DNA of 64,000 bases, taken from the NCBI GenBank assembly GCA_028282885.1, contig JANQGX010000012.1, positions 248,001-312,000 of the forward strand. Reading direction: 5' to 3'. Positions 36,123 to 44,981 of this stretch are shown one piece after another. The translations under genes were made by a program, and so were the position numbers. The notes beneath the pieces are model-generated. The model had not been told where the DNA came from. It searched no databases and worked only from the letters and a program-made list of their open reading frames with translations. This stretch comes from SAR324 cluster bacterium (GTDB taxonomy: Bacteria; SAR324; XYD2-FULL-50-16). Numbering within the stretch: position 1 is the stretch's first letter; each line of letters opens with the position of its first letter.

Positions 36123-37268
36123 ATGACGAGTGAAGTCGATGTCCTTCGTTTTAAGATAAAACGAGAGGTCAAAGCACGTGAAGAGGCCGAACAACTATTA
36201 GAGGAAAAATCTCGTGCTATTTATGAGGCTGCGGAAAAGGCCGAACGCATGGCCCTTTTTGCCCGCCTCAATCCCGGCCCGGTCATGCGTTTCAACGAGG
36301 AAGGCAGGGTGATTTTTTACAACCCTGCCGCGAAAGAGATATTTGGGGAGGACGTGATCATAAGTAGGAGTATTTACGACATGTTCGATTTCGACTCATG
36401 TAGATTCCAAAACTGTTTATTGGAAGGCGGACTCTGTCACAAGGAGCTTTTTATCAAGGATAGATTCTATACCTTTACTTTTCGCGGGTATCAGAAATTA
36501 AAGATCATAAATGCCTACGGTAATGATATCACCATGTTAAAATTGGCTGAACAACAAAGCCGGGAAAAGGAGTATGCGGCCACCATGTGGCAGGTTGCCT
36601 CGGGTGTCGGTCACGAAGTGGGGAACGCCCTGTTAGCGGTCAACGGCTTTAAAAACAGGTTAGTCAAAGTGTTTTCAAAGCTAAAAGACGATATCGATCC
36701 GACTCTGTACGGCAAGGCTGAAAAGCTTCTGGAACGGACCTCCTCGGAGTTGAAGCGTGCCAACCGGATTGTCGAAACAATGAGCGGACTGAATCGGACA
36801 AGCCCCGAACCAACGGCTTTTCGTGTCTACAACCTGGTGGAAGACGTCATGGAAGCAATTCGCTGGCGAGATCGATCCGTCAAGTTCAATGTGACCGCAA
36901 CAGAACGCGACATCTCAGCCTACGCCGATATCGACAGCGTCCGCCAAATTCTAATCAACCTGATAAAAAATGCTGTCTACGCGACGAGGGATCAGGAAGA
37001 AAGACAGGTTTCAGCAATCGTATTTAACGAACCCGGACAGACAGGTATCGAAATTACGGACAACGGCATCGGGATCCCGCCAGATGTTGTCGACCGGATT
37101 TTCGAAAATCTGTATACTTCCAAACCCCGCGGAGAAGGGACCGGAATCGGACTATCCCTTTGTCGAAAACTGGCCGAGGAAAACAACGGCAACCTTGAGT
37201 TAAAGTCCACCGAGCCCGGCGTTGGATCAACATTTGTTTTAAAGTTACCCGGCAGTGAGGAAAAATGA
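36123..37268 (+). CDS. H-NOX-associated PAS sensor histidine kinase
   Basis: 381 residues, cytoplasmic (no membrane segment). An N-terminal coiled coil is followed by a PAS domain (about 45-140, FARLNPGPVMRFNEEGRVIF). The phosphoacceptor region is GVGHEVGNALLAVNGF with His164, a variant H-box using HEVGN. The ATPase domain has the N box LINLIKNAVYA, G1 DNGIGIP and G2 GTGIGLSL. It lies 9 bp after the H-NOX gene and overlaps the response regulator gene by 4 bp. The heme protein presumably regulates its autophosphorylation. Confidence 0.9.
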   Translation: MTSEVDVLRFKIKREVKAREEAEQLLEEKSRAIYEAAEKAERMALFARLNPGPVMRFNEEGRVIFYNPAAKEIFGEDVIISRSIYDMFDFDSCRFQNCLLEGGLCHKELFIKDRFYTFTFRGYQKLKIINAYGNDITMLKLAEQQSREKEYAATMWQVASGVGHEVGNALLAVNGFKNRLVKVFSKLKDDIDPTLYGKAEKLLERTSSELKRANRIVETMSGLNRTSPEPTAFRVYNLVEDVMEAIRWRDRSVKFNVTATERDISAYADIDSVRQILINLIKNAVYATRDQEERQVSAIVFNEPGQTGIEITDNGIGIPPDVVDRIFENLYTSKPRGEGTGIGLSLCRKLAEENNGNLELKSTEPGVGSTFVLKLPGSEEK

Positions 37269-38101
37269 GTGAAGCACAGAAATATAGGATTCTGATCGTT
37301 GATGATGAAGAACCCCACCGGGAATGGTACAGTGAGATTTTCGAGGACCTGGATCATGAAGTGGAAACCGCTGAAGATGGTCTCACAGCCCTCGGTGTAT
37401 TGAAAAAAGGATTCAAACCCGACTGCATTGTGACCGATGTCAACATGCCCCGCATGGACGGAAATGAGTTTTGTATGCGCCTTAAAAGCGATGCAGCCTT
37501 GGAGGAGATTCCGGTTGTTATGATCACGGGCAATCTGCAACCGGAGGATGAAAAAAAGGGTTATGAGTCCGGCGTTTCCAAATACATTTTGAAGACCCGG
37601 ATCAATGATGAGGAAACCCTGATAAACCCTGTGTTGGCTTGTTGTCGTGATTATCGGGATTTGTTGTCGATTCGTGAACGCCTTCATAAAACCAGTAACT
37701 TATTAAAAGACACCACCATAACAGAAAGAGCTGAACAATGGCTGCTTGAGATGTTTTTTGTCAATAGTCCCGAACGAAACGCAGAGGATTGGACCGAAAT
37801 CATCTTTAGAATTCTGAAAAGAAAAGTGGATTTTGACGGTGCGGTTTTGCTCCACCGTACGCCGGATGAAAATAACTTCTACGCGGAAGGTTCCAGCCTG
37901 TTTCCGGATGTCTTAGAAGGTTTTCGAAAAAAAGGATTGGGCCGGCACAATAAGAATCCATACATCGCGCTTGTGAGTGAAACCTTGTCTCTTGTGAGTA
38001 TCAAATGGGCCGAGGAGGATAACAAAAAGGAATTGCAAGTTTCTTTGTTGGAAGCTTTCCTGGAAAAGATAAATCCATTTCTGAAGCGAAGTGTAAACTG
38101 A
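37265..38101 (+). CDS. Response regulator with uncharacterised C-terminal domain
   Basis: 278 residues. The receiver domain (about 8-125) has Asp58 in CIVTDVNMPRMDG, acidic residues DDEE at 13-16, Thr in MITGN and the SKYILK lysine. The remaining 150 residues (from 130) are not a DNA-binding, GGDEF, EAL or HD-GYP domain that I can recognise; they combine a helical linker and a mixed fold (NSPERNAEDWTEIIFRILKR). It overlaps the kinase gene as ATGA, so it is the cognate partner in the gas-sensing system. The output is unknown. Confidence 0.85.
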   Translation: MSEAQKYRILIVDDEEPHREWYSEIFEDLDHEVETAEDGLTALGVLKKGFKPDCIVTDVNMPRMDGNEFCMRLKSDAALEEIPVVMITGNLQPEDEKKGYESGVSKYILKTRINDEETLINPVLACCRDYRDLLSIRERLHKTSNLLKDTTITERAEQWLLEMFFVNSPERNAEDWTEIIFRILKRKVDFDGAVLLHRTPDENNFYAEGSSLFPDVLEGFRKKGLGRHNKNPYIALVSETLSLVSIKWAEEDNKKELQVSLLEAFLEKINPFLKRSVN

Positions 38102-38204
38102 AGAACGGATAGTAGCGTCTCCCTAGAGAACAGTTTGCTTTACCGGAATCGAATACGACGAAACCGTAAAAAGCCCAAAATAACTATATCTCGTCATTCC
38201 TCTG

Positions 38205-38290
38205 AACAACATGGGTAGAGTTGGGAACTGGCTGACCAATCCCCCCATCAAACCGTACATGCGGTTTTCCCGCACACGGCTTTCCGATGC
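38205..38290 (-). mobile_element. Group II intron 3' remnant (domain V and beyond)
   Basis: On the minus strand, 38249-38284 reads AAAGCCGTGTGCGG, a GAAAA-type loop, and CCGCATGTACGGTTTG. It folds as a domain V hairpin with the AGC catalytic triad at the base and a two-nucleotide bulge. The flanking GATGGGGGG and the following domain VI-like segment resemble the 3' ends of bacterial group II introns. No reverse transcriptase gene or 5' domains are present, so only the tail remains. It abuts the C-terminal IS91 relic. Confidence 0.65.
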
Positions 38291-38359
38291 TTTTCATTTA
38301 ATAACATGCCCAGTCTTCCGCTTTGCGTTCAAGGGGCTCTTGAGGTTCGAAGCTGCGAG

Positions 38360-38556
38360 CCTCGCTCTTCATCATTCCAGAGACCCAGGTATTTTAGAAT
38401 CTTTTCAATCGGCACACTCTCTGTAACGAACGAAGTGATTCTCATGTCATGCTGACATCCCGGACAGATTAACGGGTCCCCTGTCCATATCTTCTTAATG
38501 CATTCTCTCCAGGTGAGTGACGGCGAGTTCTTTAAGCGATGATTCGGTCTTCAATC
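38360..38556 (-). pseudogene. IS91-family transposase C-terminal relic
   Basis: The minus strand reads RLKNSPSLTWRECIKKIW, then TGDPLICPGCQHDMRITSFV and VPIEKILKYLGLWND. This is the CxxC-containing C-terminal region of IS91 transposases. The N-terminal and catalytic parts are gone. The segment IEKIL-x-YLGL with its flanks is nearly identical at DNA level to 26508-26556. It is the third relic in 12 kb and closes the accessory region. Confidence 0.75.
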
Positions 38557-39039
38557 GTTGGAAATCAATCAACCCGTTCGTAGAAAAGGGGTTTCTATGA
38601 TTTTTATTATTAAATAACCGTTCAACTAAAAAAAACGACCACTCATCATGAGAACAGTACCATTGAAAGGGAAAAAATTGTGTATGAGGTTGTGACCAAC
38701 TATATTGATTTTACAATCTCTGTTTTGAATAAATCTGTAAGATGAACCATTTGAAATCGAATCCGGGTTCGCACGGACAATAATGGAAAACCCATATGAA
38801 ATCTTTGAAAAAAGCTGGCTATCCTGATTATCGTTTTTTTTAAGGAAAATTAACCATACTATATTGATATTATATCATTTTTTGAAACATCAATAGTGAT
38901 TTTGGCTTTTGTCAGAGAACCAAAAACACTAACAAAGAAACATCGTTTCGTGCTTCTCGTGTGTGTTCGTGGCTGAGTTAGGTATTCGGAGCGGACTCCC
39001 ACTTGAGTTAATTAATATTTTTTAAGGAGGAATAGATCG
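38557..39039. other. AT-rich intergenic region before the DUF362 operon
   Basis: About 480 bp with no gene. The sequence is very AT-rich and has several ACTATATTGAT-like repeats (near 38700 and 38858). An AAGGAGG ribosome site precedes the ATG at 39040. A promoter for the following operon is expected here but was not resolved. Confidence 0.4.
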
Positions 39040-40077
39040 ATGAAACGGAGAACGTTTATAAAAACAGGCATCAAAGCTGCCACTGCGGCATGCGTTACAC
39101 CTGGAGTACTATTAGGAGTCCAGAAAGAAAAAGTGATTTCAAAAAAGGCCAGCAAAGTAGTGGTTGCCTCAAATGGAAATCTTGTCACCGGTACCTCTCA
39201 AATAAATAAGAGGGCTGTTCGGTCGACACTGGATGACACATTGATTGCCCTTACCGGCAAGAATTCGACTCGTGATGCCTGGATGAAGATTTTTCCAAAA
39301 CTGAACACATCGGATACCATCGGCTTGAAGGTAAACGGCATTAACCCCAAACTTCCTACCCATCCTGAAGTTGCTTATGCGATAGCCCAAAGCTTGTCGG
39401 AATCTTTGAGAATTAATCCAAACAACATTTTGATTTGGGATCGAACCAATCAAGAACTGGTCAAAGCGAAATACATGCTAAACAACGGCAAAGAAGGGTT
39501 TCGCTGCTTTGGAACACTGCGCAAACTCAGTCAGCGGGAACCATTATTCAGCTCAAACTCCGAAGACTATGTGGGATATGACAAAAACGTGTTAGTGAAT
39601 TTGGGGGATGATGTGTCTATGCATCTGAGTCGAATAGTGACCGAAATGTGTACCTATTTGATCAATGTTCCGGTTCTCAAGGACCATAAATATGGCGCAG
39701 GCGTTACACTTAGTTTAAAAAATCATTATGGATCTATCAGTGAACCGCAAAAATGCCATGGTGGAGGTGGAGACCCTTACATCGGTAACTTGAACAATTT
39801 AGGCTGTATTAGAGACAAAACCAGACTGATCGTTTGTGACGGCTTGTTTGCAAGTTACGATGGAGGACCGTCCGGAGCACCTCAATGGATTAGTCACCGA
39901 TTGATGGCTTCATTTGATCCCGTTGCCCATGATTATATCGGTGCGAAAATTATCGATAAAAAACGCTCTGAAAAGGGCCTTGATCTTGTTACTCCCAACA
40001 TTGAATGGTTTAAAACCGCAGTCAAACACGGCTTGGGAACAAACGATCCTAAAGAAATTGAAACCGTTCTGATATAA
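39040..40077 (+). CDS. DUF362 domain protein with twin-arginine-like signal
   Basis: 345 residues beginning MKRRTFIKTGIKAATAACVT, a twin-arginine-type export signal (RRTFIK). The body has the DUF362 pattern: DTIGLKVNGINPKLPTHPEV, then YLINVPVLKDHKYGAGVTLS, LKNHYGSI and an MASFDPVAHDYIGA segment. DUF362 proteins are often associated with iron-sulfur electron carriers, but their reaction is unknown. It is the first of five genes pointing at an extracytoplasmic redox pathway. A strong AAGGAGG fixes the start. Confidence 0.85.
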   Translation: MKRRTFIKTGIKAATAACVTPGVLLGVQKEKVISKKASKVVVASNGNLVTGTSQINKRAVRSTLDDTLIALTGKNSTRDAWMKIFPKLNTSDTIGLKVNGINPKLPTHPEVAYAIAQSLSESLRINPNNILIWDRTNQELVKAKYMLNNGKEGFRCFGTLRKLSQREPLFSSNSEDYVGYDKNVLVNLGDDVSMHLSRIVTEMCTYLINVPVLKDHKYGAGVTLSLKNHYGSISEPQKCHGGGGDPYIGNLNNLGCIRDKTRLIVCDGLFASYDGGPSGAPQWISHRLMASFDPVAHDYIGAKIIDKKRSEKGLDLVTPNIEWFKTAVKHGLGTNDPKEIETVLI

Positions 40078-40230
40078 ATCGTGCATGAAGCCAGAACCTG
40101 GCTCACTGGCGTATTTATCTAACAACATTTTGGCTTTAAATTGACTGAAGCAAAGACAGAACGAAATACGGGGAGTTGATGGCCTTTGCATCGGTTACTG
40201 TAAACCAGTTCAATACGATAAGGAGATACG

Positions 40231-40749
40231 ATGAAAATGATCCCATCATTTTTGCTAACAGTTGTTTTTTTATTGTCATTCCCGGAACCGGGATTAGCAG
40301 CGAAACGAGATCTGGAAAAACTTACTCCGTTAAACAATGACGTTGCCGGGTGGGTGATCGACGAAATCTATTATGCAGGAGATGCGGAGTCCTTAATGGC
40401 CAGAATTAATGGTGGTGCGCCGTTTTATCTTGAACACGGTACTCGGGAAGTTCTTTTTCAGGAGTACAGCAATGGAAAGTCGTATTTGTCCATCGAACTT
40501 TACAAAACAGAGAGTCGGGAAAGTGCCGGGAGATTGTATGCCAACGTCCACGCTGCCACCCCCGAACACTTAGACGGATTGGGTGATATGGGGCGGTTCG
40601 ATGGAAGTTTGGTCGGTTCTGATCTCGTGGAGTTTCAACACAAAAACTATTTCGTTCGGTTGATGATTTCTCAGGGAACAAATTCAAAGATGACAATTCT
40701 GAAGTTTGCCAGAGCTATCTCTGCCAAAATCGACAAGCAACAACTTTAG
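40231..40749 (+). CDS. Exported DUF6599-like protein
   Basis: 172 residues with a signal peptide (MKMIPSFLLTVVFLLSFPEP ... LAA). The mature domain contains IYYAGDAESLMARINGGAPF, the pattern of the DUF6599 family recalled from Desulfobacterota redox clusters, in which an I-D/N-G-G-A motif is followed by an aromatic-rich strand and a REVLFQEY segment. Its role is unknown. A good AAGGAG site precedes the ATG. It sits between two DUF362 genes on the same strand, 153 bp after the first and 22 bp before the second. Confidence 0.65.
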   Translation: MKMIPSFLLTVVFLLSFPEPGLAAKRDLEKLTPLNNDVAGWVIDEIYYAGDAESLMARINGGAPFYLEHGTREVLFQEYSNGKSYLSIELYKTESRESAGRLYANVHAATPEHLDGLGDMGRFDGSLVGSDLVEFQHKNYFVRLMISQGTNSKMTILKFARAISAKIDKQQL

Positions 40750-40771
40750 AATAGGATTAGGAGGTCGTTGA

Positions 40772-41712
40772 ATGATATTTAAAAATAACACAAAAATGAA
40801 ACGTCGGGAGTTTCTGAGGCTTCAAACGAGAGGAATAGTCTGGCTTTCAGTTGGAGCACCCGGCATTTTGGCACCGAATTGGTCACTGGCAAGTCCAACA
40901 CCCGACATAGCGAAGGTCAAGGGATCACCAGCTTCAGCTACTCGGGCAGCAGTGGAGCTACTGGGAGGTATTGAGCAATTTGTTAAACCGGGCAACAAGG
41001 TGGTGATAAAACCTAATATGAGTTTTGCCCGTTCGCCGGATCAGGCATCCAATACACATCCTGAGGTTGTTAAAGAATTGGTTGTACTGTGTAAAGAAGC
41101 GAAGGCAAAAGATATCCTTATTTTGGATCATACCTTGGCCTCTCCCAAGAAATGTTTGGAGCGATCCGGGATTTTGGCGTCGGTGAATTCAATAGAGCGT
41201 AACCTTGTGTTTACGGCAAATCACTACAGTCACTACCAGGATACTCGACTGCCACAAGGTCAAAATCTTGCCGAAACACAAATTGTTAAAGAAGTACTGA
41301 AGTCCGATGTTTTAATAGCTGCCCCTGTTGCCAAGTCTCATTCCGCAACCGGCGTAAGCCTTTCCCTAAAAGGAATGATGGGACTGGTCTGGGATCGGGC
41401 GATTATGCACGGGCGAGATCTCGACGCCGCCATTGTTGATATATGCACTCGTTTAAAGCCGATCTTACTGTAATTGACGGCAGTCGAGTGCTTTCCACCA
41501 ACGGACCGAACGGACCGGGAAAAGTGTTGAAAGAAAACACAATAATTGCCTCACGGGATATGGTGGCCGCAGATGCGTGCGCTGTAGAGTCTTTTACCTG
41601 GTATGGAAGGAAATATCACCCAAGGCAGGTAAAGCACATTCGTGAGGCACACCGGAGAAAACTTGGACGTATGGACATTGAAAACCTATTTATTAAAACC
41701 ATCACAATCTGA
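40772..41712 (+). pseudogene. DUF362 domain protein, interrupted by a one-base frameshift
   Basis: The first part (40772-41473) starts with AGGAGG spacing of 7 and a twin-arginine-like leader (KRREFLRLQTRG). It follows the DUF362 pattern (KVVIKPNMSFARSPDQASNT, SHSATGVSLSLKGMMG) up to DAAIVDICTRLKP, where it stops. The expected continuation, DLTVIDGSRVLSTNGPNGPG through VKHIREAHRRKLGRMDIEN, is in the next frame up to 41712. Deletion of one base near 41463 explains the break. It may be a real mutation, a sequencing error or, less likely, programmed frameshifting. Otherwise the protein would be about 312 residues and intact. Its end overlaps the next gene by one base. Confidence 0.8.
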
Positions 41713-43343
41713 TGAACTTAAGACGCTTGGTGCAAACAATTGGTCTGATATGTTACATCGGACTATTGATATTAACAGTAAACGGCTCTTTGTCATTCGT
41801 TGCAGCAGAATTTTTTTTGCACTTGGATCCTTCAATCGCATTGATATCCGTACTTTCGAATCGAGTATTCCTGATCGGTTTTTTACCGGCCATTCTCATT
41901 GTGTTGCTAAGCCTGTGGGTGGGACGTTTTTTTTGCGGTTATCTCTGCCCAATGGGCACCACACTGGATATCGGTGATAAGGCAATCAGTTTGAGATACA
42001 AAAAACATAAAAAGCTCGGTAACCTGAAACCACTAAAATACCTGATTTTAGTGGCACTGGTTGCAGCGGCTCTTTTCGGAGTTTCGTTTGTGTTTGTTGC
42101 GTCGCCTATCTCTTTGATAACACGATTCTATAGTATCATTCTTTTTCCATTGGTTTCTTCTGTCATTAATAAAGGCCATCAGACATTGCTCCCAATTTGG
42201 GAATTGCTGGATTTTAAATCCGTGCTTTTTTTTCAAATCAAGGAAACGAGATATACGACTCAGTTTTTTGTGTTTTCGTTCTTTATACTCTTGTTTGTTT
42301 TGGCACGGCTAACACCTCGATTTTGGTGTCGTTATCTCTGTCCGGCTGGTGCTGTATTCGCTTTGTTTTCGTTTAAACCGATCATCCGGAGGCAAGTGGA
42401 TTCGAGTTGTGATGATTGCGGAAAATGTAAGCGTACGTGCGCAATGAATGCGATTGATGAGGAGGATTGCAGGCAAACGGATTATGCAGAATGCGTTGTC
42501 TGTTTGACGTGCCGAGATAGCTGTCCAAAATCGGCGATCCGTTTTTCCGGAAAAACCATTCACCTTCAGTCGGCTAAGAAAGAAACGTTACCTTCGCGAA
42601 GGCAATTTATCACGGCAGGTATTACCGGAGCTAGCGGGGCAATGATCAGCTTGACCAGTATTCCTACGGTTTTCGGAAAACCTGGAAATGGTCATGTTGT
42701 CTCGAATAGTCTGATTCGACCTCCCGCCGCATTGCCGGAACCGGAGTTTCTCTCTCGCTGTGTTCGGTGTGCGGCGTGCATTTTGGCTTGTCCTACCAAT
42801 ACCTTGCAGGCGACTTGGTTGGAATCCGGTGTTACGGCGTTGTTTAGCCCGAGCTTGATTCTCCGTCGAGGACACTGCGATCCCGATTGTCACTGTTGTG
42901 CTCAGGTCTGTCCGACCGCGGCCATTCGAAAAGTCACCGAATCCGATCGAATCTGGGCAAAAACCGGAACGGCGGTTATTAACCGTCAGAAGTGTTTGGC
43001 TTGGGAACAAGACTCCAAGTGTATGGTATGTGATGAAGTGTGTCCGTTTGGTGCAATTGATTTCAGCAAAATACCCGATTGTTCTGTCACAGTCCCAAAG
43101 GTGTTAGAAGAAAAATGCAGCGGCTGCGGATACTGCGAGTATCATTGCCCTGTTCAAAGCCAACCGGCAATTACTATTTCACCTATGAATGCCATTCGTA
43201 TCAATGAGGGTTCGTATAGAAAAACAGGTGAAAAAATGGGGCTATCGATTTCTCGTAAATCAGAAAAAACCGACGGCTACGTCGAAACACCTTCTTTCCC
43301 AACTAATGAAGCTCCTGGTTTTGAAACGGATGAGATCCCTTAA
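41712..43343 (+). CDS. Membrane polyferredoxin (NapH-like fused to a NapG-like part)
   Basis: 543 residues. Four or five transmembrane helices (1-220) carry the NapH-type motifs FFCGYLCPMG and WCRYLCPAGA. Two [4Fe-4S] motifs follow (CDDCGKCKRTCAMNAI and CVVCLTCRDSCPKSAI). A second export-like RRQFITAGITGASGAM at about 297-312 then leads to four more cysteine clusters (CVRCAACILACP, HCCAQVCP, CMVCDEVCPFGAI, CSGCGYCEYHCP). So a quinol-oxidising-type membrane ferredoxin seems fused to a periplasmic-type ferredoxin. It likely passes electrons across or along the membrane to neighbouring DUF362 and FMN-binding proteins. Confidence 0.82.
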   Translation: MNLRRLVQTIGLICYIGLLILTVNGSLSFVAAEFFLHLDPSIALISVLSNRVFLIGFLPAILIVLLSLWVGRFFCGYLCPMGTTLDIGDKAISLRYKKHKKLGNLKPLKYLILVALVAAALFGVSFVFVASPISLITRFYSIILFPLVSSVINKGHQTLLPIWELLDFKSVLFFQIKETRYTTQFFVFSFFILLFVLARLTPRFWCRYLCPAGAVFALFSFKPIIRRQVDSSCDDCGKCKRTCAMNAIDEEDCRQTDYAECVVCLTCRDSCPKSAIRFSGKTIHLQSAKKETLPSRRQFITAGITGASGAMISLTSIPTVFGKPGNGHVVSNSLIRPPAALPEPEFLSRCVRCAACILACPTNTLQATWLESGVTALFSPSLILRRGHCDPDCHCCAQVCPTAAIRKVTESDRIWAKTGTAVINRQKCLAWEQDSKCMVCDEVCPFGAIDFSKIPDCSVTVPKVLEEKCSGCGYCEYHCPVQSQPAITISPMNAIRINEGSYRKTGEKMGLSISRKSEKTDGYVETPSFPTNEAPGFETDEIP

Positions 43344-43360
43344 CTTAACGGAAAAAACGT

Positions 43361-43738
43361 ATGAAAAAAAAGATAAAAACAAGAAGATTAGCAGTATTGT
43401 GCTATTTGATTGTGTCGGTGTTGATTGCATGTTCGGTGAAAAATATCATACTTGGCGGTCCGGTTCGCCATCAGGAGTTGAGGGATGGCAATTATATTGG
43501 AGAATATAGAGATGGTCCGGTCAGTGCCGTCGTCGAAGTTGTTATTGAAAATCAGCGGATATCCGAGGTAAAAATTCTTGAACACCATGAGATGCGTGGC
43601 AAAGAAGCGGAAAATGATATTCCCCAGCTAATCGTGGAACTCCAATCCACGGCAGTGGACGCTGTTTCGGGAGCAACGACAAGCAGCACGGTTATTATGA
43701 ATGCGGCCCATTTGGCAATTGAAAAGGCTTACCGATAA
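43361..43738 (+). CDS. FMN-binding lipoprotein
   Basis: 125 residues. The leader ends in VLIACS, a lipobox with Cys24. The rest is an FMN_bind domain: YIGEYRDGPVSAVVEVVIEN, then DAVSGATTSSTVIMNA. SGAT-T is the site at which ApbE-type transferases attach FMN covalently to threonine in RnfG/NqrC relatives. No ApbE gene is in the window. It follows the polyferredoxin by 17 bp and would be the extracytoplasmic flavin carrier of the set. Confidence 0.85.
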   Translation: MKKKIKTRRLAVLCYLIVSVLIACSVKNIILGGPVRHQELRDGNYIGEYRDGPVSAVVEVVIENQRISEVKILEHHEMRGKEAENDIPQLIVELQSTAVDAVSGATTSSTVIMNAAHLAIEKAYR

Positions 43739-43899
43739 ACTATATCGATTTGGACAATAGTGTGAACTTCTAAAGCTGAATCTAAACCTCCCTTCCAGAT
43801 TGTCAAGGGATGGTACTCCATATAAAAACTGAGGCCTCTATTAAAAATTTATCACTTAGTCCAACAGGGTATAGAGTTCCACATTTGGCTAATTAAGTA

Positions 43900-44829
43900 T
43901 CATGTCCCCGAATTTTCAATGAAGCGTTTTATCTTGGGAATAATTAATTTCGTTGCTCGGTAGCCTTCCTCGATAGCCACATCTCTGGCTTCAAAACTCC
44001 CAGCACTTTCCGGTTCAAAGCCAGGTCTGATGAGAATATCGGCTTCGTTCATTTCAGTTCTGCTCAGTTCACAGGTCTGTAAGCGGGCGACTGCATATGT
44101 GGTATTCATCATCCCCTCCTTGACATCCAGCTTGGCGCAGTAGATATCAACCCCGATCACAAAATCAGCGCCGAGCCTTCTGGCTGATCTGACTGGTATT
44201 TGAGACATCACCCCGCCATCGACAAATAGCTTATCATTTGACTTAACAGGAACAAAAGCTCCGGGAATGCTGCAGGAAGCCTGGACAGCTTCCCCAATAT
44301 CCCCTTCGACAACCAGATATGGCTTTCTGGTATTCAAATCAACCACCGCAATTCCCAGATCAATTGGCAGGGTTTCTATGTTGTTTTCTCCAGTATTTTC
44401 TTTCACCCATTGAGCCAGTTTGCGTCCTTTGATGAACCCCTGGGAGCTGAATGCCAGGTCCAGGAAATCGGATTCATTCGCTTCAAATACAATTCTTTCA
44501 ATTTCTTCATATTGCATACCTGTAGCATAGAGAGAAGCAGCGATCGAACCAGCTGACGAACCGGTTACAACTTTGGCCTTGATATCGGCTTCCTCCAGCG
44601 CCTTGATCACCCCCAGATGCATAAAACCACGGACACCACCTCCACCGAAAGCAATCCCGATAACGGGTTTCTCTTTGTCTGTGAATACCGATTTTCGTTT
44701 AACTTCATTAAACGGAACTGCCTTCAAACCGTCATATTGGTTATAAGTACTTGAACACGCTGTTGCTACTATCAGCAGGGAGATCATAAACAAAAACAAC
44801 ATAAGTCGGTAGCGATTTTTATTAACCAT
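43900..44829 (-). CDS. Patatin-like phospholipase lipoprotein
   Basis: 309 residues from the ATG at 44829, chosen for its AGGGGA ribosome site and for the lipoprotein leader it creates (LLIVATAC, Cys25). The patatin fold shows the oxyanion loop GGGGVRGFMHLGVI, the nucleophile elbow GSSAGS and the catalytic dyad Asp in DGGVMSQIPV. It resembles the RssA/YchK group. It should hydrolyse acyl esters at the membrane. It is the last gene of the minus-strand operon behind the TetR regulator. Confidence 0.87.
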   Translation of the reverse strand: MVNKNRYRLMLFLFMISLLIVATACSSTYNQYDGLKAVPFNEVKRKSVFTDKEKPVIGIAFGGGGVRGFMHLGVIKALEEADIKAKVVTGSSAGSIAASLYATGMQYEEIERIVFEANESDFLDLAFSSQGFIKGRKLAQWVKENTGENNIETLPIDLGIAVVDLNTRKPYLVVEGDIGEAVQASCSIPGAFVPVKSNDKLFVDGGVMSQIPVRSARRLGADFVIGVDIYCAKLDVKEGMMNTTYAVARLQTCELSRTEMNEADILIRPGFEPESAGSFEARDVAIEEGYRATKLIIPKIKRFIENSGT

Positions 44830-44981
44830 TTTTTCCCCTAATTTTAAATTGAATGAAATGAATGCTTCTTTAGACAACATAGAATAGCCCCGCCAAGAGT
44901 GGGCATCTACCAAACCATTCTCTTGAATGAGATCCTATTGCGCCAAGATCAACCAATTAAGCCTGATAAAACAGCTTCTAC

